This document shows positions 1-4,899 of a stretch of 7,491 nt of DNA, piece by piece. The position numbers were made by a program, and so were the translations under genes. The number at the start of each line of letters is the position of its first letter. Position 1 is the stretch's first letter. Source of the DNA: an uncultured Bryobacterales bacterium (GTDB lineage Bacteria; Acidobacteriota; Terriglobia; Bryobacterales; UBA6623); NCBI GenBank assembly GCA_946887065.1, contig CAMPKL010000160.1, positions 1 through 7,491 on the forward strand. The letters run 5' to 3'. The notes beneath the pieces are model-generated. The model was not told where the DNA came from, searched no databases, and saw nothing but the letters and a program-made list of their open reading frames with translations.

Positions 1-1254
1 GGTCTCAGCGGCGAGACGCCGGCGATTGTCGGTGTGACGATCTCGCGCCCCTTCAGTTCTGGCCTAACTCAACTCGTTGGCGGCCTAGGCGCCACCGTCA
101 GAGCGCGCGGCGTGGCCGCAATCTTAATCGAAGTCTCCCCAGTCCCGATTCTCGTCATGCACCCGGATTGGCCTGAGGCGATGGCTATCAACGGCAATCC
201 GACCATTCAGATCTGCGGCGGCCCTCCACGAAGCATTCAGGTGAACTCCAGTAGCTTGACGTCCTTTGCGGTGCAGGGCGGCGGCGGCGGTTCGAACATC
301 ATCGATCTGAGCGGCGCCGGGCCCGGCGGAACGCTGCTTGGGTGCAATGGCTCCGGCGGCGAGTTAGGCAACCATGGCGGACCGTTTAACTTTTCAGCTA
401 CTTCGAACGGTTACCCGGGCGGAACAATTCTCCCCGCCGGAGACGGTACCTATATTCAAACATTGCCGATCGATGATCCCATGGCGGTTCCCATGCCGGT
501 TGGTCTCGAGCCGGCGAATCCCGGCGGCGGCCACCCTACACGCCAGGAAGTCACCGCGTCCGGAGCGGGAGCAGCTGATCCGGAAGGATGCCCGCTCCCT
601 GCGGGCCAAAAATGCTGGGTCTATTATCCCGGCGAGTACACAGGTGGGATCACGATCAAGAACGAAATGGCCCTCTTTTCGCCCGGCCTGTATTACATAG
701 ACGGCGGCGGCTTCCACGTCGAGGCTAATGGCATCGTTCACATGAAGAAGCCTTGCGCGCCGACTGCTCCTTTCTTCTGCGGAGTCGTCATTTACAACAA
801 GCCTGCCGCCGCCAACGACATCGTTGAAATTCGTTCCAATGCCGGCCAAATCGGCGGCGTCTCCTACAGTCAGAACCTAACAGTCGCCGGTCAGACCGTG
901 GCCTGCACGGGAAACTGTTTTCAGGGACCGCCCGAGACCGCCCCGTACTTCGGAGTGGTTTTCATGAATAGCCGGAATACGAACTTCGCGCAAACCCACC
1001 TGATGCAGGGGGGCGGCGGCCTCACCATCGCGGGAACCCTCTATTTCACCAACTCTTTCTTGCCGAATAAGTCGGACCTGGCCGGCAGTTCGGCCTATCA
1101 GACGGTCTCGCTGCAAGGCACCCCGGGCAGCACAACCCAAATCGTTGGGCAAATACTCAGTGACAGCCTTCTGCTAGGCGGCAATTCCACCATCAGAATG
1201 ACCCTGAATCCCAATGCTGTCTTGCCCATTCGCAAGCTAGCCCTGATTCGTTAG
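1..1254 (+). CDS. TadG-like Tad/Flp pilus-assembly-associated secreted protein (5' end missing)
   Basis: The reading frame is open from base 1 to the TAG at 1252-1254 (417 codons), so the start lies outside the window; the in-frame GTG at 34 is not a credible start. The first visible residues, including VTISRPF and a following ATVRARGVAA stretch, match the segment after the N-terminal helix of TadE/TadG-like proteins, where a hydrophobic minor-pilin-like part is followed by 'V.A.A.A'. The rest is glycine-, asparagine- and serine-rich with repeated beta-strand-like units: a GEYTGGITI unit, then PGLYYIDGGGF near codon 228, then GTLYFTNSF near codon 345, ending in a LLLGGNSTIRM stretch. This resembles the 'GGG.TVSGN...GTIY' beta-helix-like region of TadG-related proteins in Acidobacteria and Proteobacteria. 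Eight cysteines are visible, three of the pairs closely spaced, which would suit disulfides outside the cytoplasm. Role inferred: envelope or pilus-associated structural protein. The family call is from pattern memory, without a search. Confidence 0.72.
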   Translation, partial: GLSGETPAIVGVTISRPFSSGLTQLVGGLGATVRARGVAAILIEVSPVPILVMHPDWPEAMAINGNPTIQICGGPPRSIQVNSSSLTSFAVQGGGGGSNIIDLSGAGPGGTLLGCNGSGGELGNHGGPFNFSATSNGYPGGTILPAGDGTYIQTLPIDDPMAVPMPVGLEPANPGGGHPTRQEVTASGAGAADPEGCPLPAGQKCWVYYPGEYTGGITIKNEMALFSPGLYYIDGGGFHVEANGIVHMKKPCAPTAPFFCGVVIYNKPAAANDIVEIRSNAGQIGGVSYSQNLTVAGQTVACTGNCFQGPPETAPYFGVVFMNSRNTNFAQTHLMQGGGGLTIAGTLYFTNSFLPNKSDLAGSSAYQTVSLQGTPGSTTQIVGQILSDSLLLGGNSTIRMTLNPNAVLPIRKLALIR

Positions 1255-1259
1255 CCTGC

Positions 1260-2006
1260 CTAACTCAACTCAAAGTCAGCGATCACCGGCAGGTGATCGC
1301 TGGCTACCCTGGACACCGCCAAGCGGCAGGCGTGCGCCAGGTCCGACTTCAACGGTCCCCTATAGTAGATGCGGTCCAGCCCCCCGCGCGGCGAGAACGA
1401 CGGGTAGGTTCGCAACGACGTCTGGTACGCTCCCGGCTTGTGGGTGACGCAGTCGAAGCCCAACACGTCCGCGAACACCGGGTGCAACATCGAACGCCAG
1501 TCGTTGAAGTCCCCGGCAATCAAACAGGCGCTCTCTCGGCTTACGGCCGCAAACTCCGGCGCCTGCGCCAAGATGCCGACTTGGCGCTGCCGCTCCCACG
1601 CCGACAAACCCAAGTGCAGGTTGAAGACCTCAATCGGATGCTCATAACCCTCGACCTTCTGCGCCAGGATCGTCGTATGCTGGCAGCCGCGCCGTTTGCG
1701 GACATCGACGGTCAGGTCGATATTGCTCCGGTTCACAATCGGGTAACGGCTCAACGTAGCATTCCCCCAACGTCCCTGCCGCAGGGTGGTATTCAGACCC
1801 AGCGCGTAGTGCGGATACTCCAACTTCTCCGCGAGCTCTTTCGCCATGTCCAATTCTTGAGAGCGGGGCACGCCGTAATCGACCTCCTGCAACAAGGCGA
1901 GATCCGGCGAGTAATGCCCGATGATTCCGGCGATACGATCCAGGCGAAACCGGCGGTCTACGCCGATCGCCCGGTGAATGTTATAGGTCATCACCCGTAG
2001 TTGCAT
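1260..2006 (-). CDS. Endonuclease/exonuclease/phosphatase (EEP) family hydrolase, YbhP-like
   Basis: This 248-residue protein carries the full motif series of the Mg-dependent EEP fold shared by exonuclease III, DNase I and sphingomyelinases. TYNIH at 7-11 holds the metal-binding Asn9, LQEVD at 39-43 holds Glu41, and GNATLSRYP spans 81-89. NLHL at 129-132 holds His131, GDFND at 165-169 holds the catalytic Asp/Asn pair, LDRIYY is at 210-215, and SDHLPV at 236-241 holds the general-base His238. All expected catalytic positions are intact and the length is normal for a single-domain member. There is no signal peptide, so it is probably cytoplasmic. The substrate, whether nucleic acid or a phospho-ester such as lipid phosphate, cannot be read from the sequence; the opening 'YNIHRAIGVDRR' is closest to the uncharacterised YbhP-like group. 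The ATG at 2006 follows a weak GAGAG ribosome site. The stop is 5 bp from the convergent TadG-like gene, and a tRNA-Cys gene lies 44 nt upstream on the same strand. Confidence 0.93.
   Translation of the reverse strand: MQLRVMTYNIHRAIGVDRRFRLDRIAGIIGHYSPDLALLQEVDYGVPRSQELDMAKELAEKLEYPHYALGLNTTLRQGRWGNATLSRYPIVNRSNIDLTVDVRKRRGCQHTTILAQKVEGYEHPIEVFNLHLGLSAWERQRQVGILAQAPEFAAVSRESACLIAGDFNDWRSMLHPVFADVLGFDCVTHKPGAYQTSLRTYPSFSPRGGLDRIYYRGPLKSDLAHACRLAVSRVASDHLPVIADFELS
1277..1302. repeat. 11-bp perfect inverted repeat with 4-nt loop at the convergent gene ends
   Basis: CAGCGATCACC and GGTGATCGCTG are exact reverse complements separated by GGCA. The hairpin lies inside the last codons of the EEP gene, covering the codons for SDHLPVIA, and begins 23 nt after the stop of the plus-strand TadG-like gene. 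It could form in transcripts from either strand. Neither side is followed by a clear T-run, so it is not a canonical intrinsic terminator. Part of the symmetry is forced by the protein: Asp-His codons GATCAC mirror Val-Ile codons GTGATC. Confidence 0.6.
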
Positions 2007-2050
2007 TTGGAACTCTCAGCAGCAGTGAACGGGCGGCAGCAAGTATCTTC

Positions 2051-2125
2051 TGGAGGCGCGGGCCGGAATCGAACCGGCGAATAAAGGCTTTGCAGGCCTC
2101 TGCCTTACCACTTGGCTACCGCGCC
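2051..2125 (-). tRNA. tRNA-Cys (anticodon GCA), CCA encoded
   Basis: Read on the minus strand, the 75-nt gene folds as a complete cloverleaf. The acceptor stem GGCGCGG (2125-2119) pairs with CCGCGCC (2061-2055). The D arm contains AAGTGGTAAGGC, the anticodon arm is GAGGC-CTGCAAA-GCCTT with one G-U pair, and the T arm is GCCGG-TTCGATT-CCGGC. The anticodon GCA reads cysteine codons. The discriminator base is U (2054), a known identity element for cysteinyl-tRNA synthetase, and it is followed by an encoded CCA (2053-2051). No intron or mismatch is seen. The EEP gene starts 44 nt downstream with no visible terminator between them, so one primary transcript is possible. Confidence 0.97.
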
Positions 2126-2181
2126 GAGGACCGAATTTTTTATGCTAGCAGGGAGCCTGCGCATTCGCCGGGTCTCCGCGA
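2126..2181. promoter_or_regulatory. Short divergent control region between tRNA-Cys and the membrane-protein gene
   Basis: Only 56 bp separate the 5' end of the leftward tRNA gene from the rightward membrane-protein gene, so promoters in both directions should lie here or overlap the tRNA. The AT-rich tract AATTTTTTATGCT (2134-2146) is the only A/T-rich part. It offers a rightward -10-like TATGCT at 2141-2146 and a leftward CATAAA at 2141-2136. No convincing -35 element is visible for either direction. The promoter assignment is an inference from position and base composition. Confidence 0.35.
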
Positions 2182-2185
2182 ATGC
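2161..2185. repeat. 8-bp inverted repeat covering the start codon of the membrane-protein gene
   Basis: GCATTCGC (2161-2168) and GCGAATGC (2178-2185) are exact reverse complements with a 9-nt spacer. The ATG of the downstream gene is at 2182-2184, inside the right arm, and the spacer falls where a ribosome-binding site would lie. In RNA this would be a hairpin that hides the start codon; in DNA it could be a dyad operator. Only the symmetry is observed; the function is inferred. Confidence 0.5.
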
Positions 2186-3789
2186 TCCAACCCTCCGTTC
2201 CACCAGGTCGGCCCTCAGGCTTGGGCCGCGACTTTTACTTTCGAGTCGTCCTGGCGTCGCTGACGCTCGCTACGATCTATTTCCTGCTCCTCCGCAATGT
2301 CGCGGACTTCGATCTGTGGGGCGTTCTCTCATTCGGCGCTCTCGCCGGGCAGGGTTCTTCCCCCCGGGCCGACGTGTTCTCCTACACCGCCCCTGGCGCC
2401 CCGTGGATTGACCACGAGTGGGGTTCCGGGATTCTGTTCTATCGGCTACTGACCACCTGGGGAGACTGGAGTCTCTTCGCACTGAAGATATTTTTGCTGG
2501 CCATGACATTGACCATGGCAGCCGCGATTCATCGACTTGAGTCAGAGGACCAAGAGCCGCGGCGATCAGCGGGCATCCTTTTCCTGCTCGGCCTACCCGC
2601 CTGTTACTTGCTGCTTGACGCCTACATCTCAACCGTCCGCTGCCATGCGTTCAGCGTTCTCGGTTACGTGGCGTTTCTTTGGATCTTGGACGGCTACCGG
2701 CGATTCCCCTCAACACGCGCGCCTTGGTTGTTGCCGCCCCTTCTTGCCGTTTGGATCAACATGCATGGCGGCTTCGTCCTGGGTCTCTTCGCCATAGGGG
2801 TTCACCTGCTGTGGTTCATCGCCGAGCGGCGCAAGAGCCAAGCCATTGAACTCTCAATCGTCACGCTCTTCTGTCTTGGCGCCCTTTTCCTCAATCCGTA
2901 CGGATGGCGGTTCCTGCCAAAGATCGTTGAAGCCTGGACCATGTCTCGTGCCGAGATCGGCGCATGGGGCAACGTCTTCGGCAATGGTCCGATCTTTGCA
3001 TGGACCTACGCGGGGCTGGCCTGCTCCACGGTTTCCGCGGCGGCCGTTAACGCCTGGCGCGACCGGCGCTTTCCTGGAGCGTTGATCCTGCTCGCAGCCA
3101 CTGCCGTCCAGGGCTTTCTCCACGTCACGCTGGCGCCTTTTTTTCTCATTACGATGCTCGCGTTGGGGGGAGCCGAATTCCTCCGGCTCATCCCCCACTA
3201 CGAAATTCCTCGGCGGTTGGCCGACTTCTTCTGCCTGCTCATGCCGGCGGGTGTTGCGGCCGCCACCTTGACGCTGATCGCGCTGGCGTTCACGACCGGC
3301 GGCCAGACTCTGAGGCCCCGAGTCCCTGGTTGGAACGCCGCGGTCGGCGCACCGGAAGGTCCGAGCCACTATCCAATAGGCGCAGTGTCGCTACTGGCCG
3401 AGATGCAACAGCCGATTAATCTGTGGTGCCCGCTCCACTGGGGCGAATTCATCTCTTGGTCGCTCTACCCCAACGTGCGGGTCTCCATGGACGGTCGTTT
3501 CGAAACCCTCTTCCCCGCCTCCGTGCGCGCCAACCATCTTCGCTTTTGGACCGGGCCCCGCGACATCTCGGCGGCGCGCGATTACGACACCACCCACATC
3601 CTTGTCCCCGCCGGCGACGCCGCCACGCTGGCCGCCGTCGACGCCTCACCTTGGGTACGCATCTACCAAGACCCGATCTCAGTGCTTTACGCCCGCACCG
3701 CCTTGAAAACTGTGCCGCCCTCCCGCGGCAACGACAGTGTCTTCGTCGGCGACCTCATCGGCGACCTGAGCCGTTTCGCACCCAGATAA
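2182..3789 (+). CDS. Polytopic membrane protein resembling GT-C glycosyltransferases
   Basis: This 535-residue protein has about nine or ten hydrophobic segments (for example residues 21-38, 97-116, 130-146, 153-169, 199-214, 224-237, 265-285, 294-325 and 342-366), then a soluble tail from about 370. After the first helix comes an acidic loop, DFDLW at 42-46, then FSYT at 66-69 and WIDHEWG at 75-81. WINMHGGF is at 191-198 and NPYG at 238-241. The tail contains SMDGRFE at 435-441. I recognise this series from large uncharacterised GT-C-like membrane proteins of Acidobacteria and Planctomycetes, in which an acidic residue in the first external loop is expected to bind the lipid-phosphate sugar donor. 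Transfer of a sugar to an envelope glycan or protein is therefore a reasonable inference, but donor and acceptor are unknown. The ATG at 2182 is the first possible start after an in-frame TAG at 2146-2148; no ribosome-binding site is evident. The stop is one base from the convergent hydrolase gene. Confidence 0.82.
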   Translation: MLQPSVPPGRPSGLGRDFYFRVVLASLTLATIYFLLLRNVADFDLWGVLSFGALAGQGSSPRADVFSYTAPGAPWIDHEWGSGILFYRLLTTWGDWSLFALKIFLLAMTLTMAAAIHRLESEDQEPRRSAGILFLLGLPACYLLLDAYISTVRCHAFSVLGYVAFLWILDGYRRFPSTRAPWLLPPLLAVWINMHGGFVLGLFAIGVHLLWFIAERRKSQAIELSIVTLFCLGALFLNPYGWRFLPKIVEAWTMSRAEIGAWGNVFGNGPIFAWTYAGLACSTVSAAAVNAWRDRRFPGALILLAATAVQGFLHVTLAPFFLITMLALGGAEFLRLIPHYEIPRRLADFFCLLMPAGVAAATLTLIALAFTTGGQTLRPRVPGWNAAVGAPEGPSHYPIGAVSLLAEMQQPINLWCPLHWGEFISWSLYPNVRVSMDGRFETLFPASVRANHLRFWTGPRDISAARDYDTTHILVPAGDAATLAAVDASPWVRIYQDPISVLYARTALKTVPPSRGNDSVFVGDLIGDLSRFAPR

Positions 3790-3790
3790 C

Positions 3791-4798
3791 TTACTTCACC
3801 GCGTAAGTCTTCGAGAAACCGTTGCGGCTGTTGGTCACCGTGTAGGAGCCGCCTTCGACCCGCGCGTGGATCCAGTGGCCTTGGCAACCATCGGTCGCGC
3901 CCAAGTTTGCCGTCAGCTCCTCCGCAGCGTTGTGCTCGGCATCGTTCGCCAGCACTTTGTGCAACTGCCACAGATCTTCGAGGCCCGGCGATTGCTTCAA
4001 GTACTCAATCGCCTGCGCTCCGCCGCCTTTCACCGGACCGTTGTTCGCCACCGCAACCGTTGGGCGCATCGGCCAAAGCTGCTGCGGCAAAACGTCGTCG
4101 CGGGTTGCGTGATGTGCGGCTTGATAGATGTCCACTTCGCCGATCACGCTAACCGGGCACGCCAGCCTATGCTGGAAGCTCCAAAAAAGATCGCCCAGAT
4201 TAACGAATTCGAAGTCCCCCGACTTCAAAAAGTATCCGAGACTCCGGCCGTTCTCGCCCTGATCGTCCGGTTTCGGCTCATACGCCGCGCATAATGCGTT
4301 TGCCCCACCGCCGCCCGGCAAAGCCTGCTGCAGCGTTTCCCCATTACTCGCGACGAAAACAAACTCGACGCCTTCGAGCGCCAGCGTGTCCCCCGGCTTC
4401 ACCGCGCGCCGCTTGTCGCCCGCGACCGCCAGATAAGCCTCCCAGATAGCCTTCCCTCCGACGCTTCCCAACTCCACGCTCTCGCCATGGTCGATGAAGC
4501 TGCGAATCTCCACGCGCTCGGCGAGTCCCGTCAGCCCGCCGACATGGTCGCCGTGAAAGTGCGAGGTCAAGTAGTAATCGATATGGCCCAGCCCCGCCTC
4601 GTGTTTCACGACGTGCTCAACCCGATCCACATCGCGATTGCTGAGTCCCGCATAACCCGAGTCCATCAACACCGACTGACCTGCGTCGGTCACCACCAGC
4701 GTCGACGCTCCTCCTTCGACATCAATCCAATAGATATTCAGGGCGGCCTGGGAACTCAGCGGGATCAGGGAGGCCAGCAAGGCTGTAAGAAGCTTCAT
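3791..4798 (-). CDS. Secreted metallo-beta-lactamase-fold (ComEC-like) metallo-hydrolase
   Basis: From the ATG at 4798 the product is 335 residues and begins MKLLTALLASLIPLSSQA, a compact Sec signal peptide with probable cleavage after Ala18 (S-Q-A). The mature part starts with the MBL pattern IYWIDVEGGASTLV...VLMDSG (Asp46). The di-metal signature SHFHGDH is at 79-85 (His80, His82, Asp84, His85). Asp203 in NLGDLFW and the AAHHAT pair at 229-230 sit where the ComEC-type MBL enzymes have 'GD' and 'HHGS'. It should be an active periplasmic or extracellular zinc hydrolase; the substrate is unknown. No membrane channel domain is present, so it is not ComEC itself. An in-frame ATG at 4843 would add 15 charged residues (starting MADQGDSHSD) ahead of the signal peptide and overlap the divergent gene region, so I prefer 4798. 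The tail after about residue 260 has no domain I recognise. Confidence 0.88.
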   Translation of the reverse strand: MKLLTALLASLIPLSSQAALNIYWIDVEGGASTLVVTDAGQSVLMDSGYAGLSNRDVDRVEHVVKHEAGLGHIDYYLTSHFHGDHVGGLTGLAERVEIRSFIDHGESVELGSVGGKAIWEAYLAVAGDKRRAVKPGDTLALEGVEFVFVASNGETLQQALPGGGGANALCAAYEPKPDDQGENGRSLGYFLKSGDFEFVNLGDLFWSFQHRLACPVSVIGEVDIYQAAHHATRDDVLPQQLWPMRPTVAVANNGPVKGGGAQAIEYLKQSPGLEDLWQLHKVLANDAEHNAAEELTANLGATDGCQGHWIHARVEGGSYTVTNSRNGFSKTYAVK

Positions 4799-4807
4799 TT
4801 GCTCGTC

Positions 4808-4813
4808 AGTATA
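4808..4813 (-). promoter_or_regulatory. Possible -10 element for the MBL hydrolase gene
   Basis: The minus strand reads TATACT here, five of six matches to the -10 consensus. Transcription would begin near 4801, about three bases before the ATG at 4798, giving an almost leaderless mRNA. No matching -35 hexamer is visible 16-18 bp upstream. A direct repeat GTCAG-N4-GTCAG (4805-4809 and 4814-4818) overlaps this element and could be a protein site or chance. Confidence 0.3.
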
Positions 4814-4842
4814 GTCAGAATGTGAATCCCCCTGGTCCGCCA

Positions 4843-4871
4843 TTGAAGGCGATCGGTGCTGACCCTATAAT
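4843..4871 (+). promoter_or_regulatory. Sigma70-type promoter of the DUF1592-DUF1552 operon
   Basis: A TTGAAG -35 (4843-4848; four of six consensus bases) is followed by exactly 17 bp and a perfect TATAAT -10 (4866-4871). The predicted start of transcription is near 4878. This is the strongest promoter-like match I found, placed directly upstream of the signal-peptide start at 4900 and inside the longer reading frame that opens at 4822, which argues against the longer frame being translated from its first ATG. Confidence 0.7.
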
Positions 4872-4899
4872 TGAGTCCGTGATCGTTAACGGCAGATTT

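Noticed and set aside
1293..2000. A 235-codon plus-strand open frame opposite the EEP gene
   Set aside because: The minus strand encodes all EEP catalytic motifs; the plus-strand translation is low-complexity Arg/Gln/Val-rich and has no motif.
2051..2125. tRNA-Cys as an integration site for a mobile element
   Set aside because: No integrase gene and no second copy of the tRNA 3' segment is seen in the window; both flanks look like ordinary chromosomal genes.
3423..3806. Arg-rich plus-strand frame inside the tail of the membrane protein
   Set aside because: It is an out-of-frame shadow of a gene with family motifs such as MDGRFE and has no ribosome site or domain of its own.
3826..3856. Weak GCGGCT / AGCCGC inverted repeat near the end of the MBL gene as a terminator
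   Set aside because: The stem is only six bases with a long loop and no T-run on either side.
4799..4843. N-terminal extension of the MBL hydrolase from ATG 4843
   Set aside because: It puts 15 polar residues ahead of a clean signal peptide and overlaps the divergent gene's control region.
4822..4899. N-terminal extension of the DUF1592 protein from ATG 4822
   Set aside because: A near-consensus promoter sits inside it and the signal peptide starts only at 4900.
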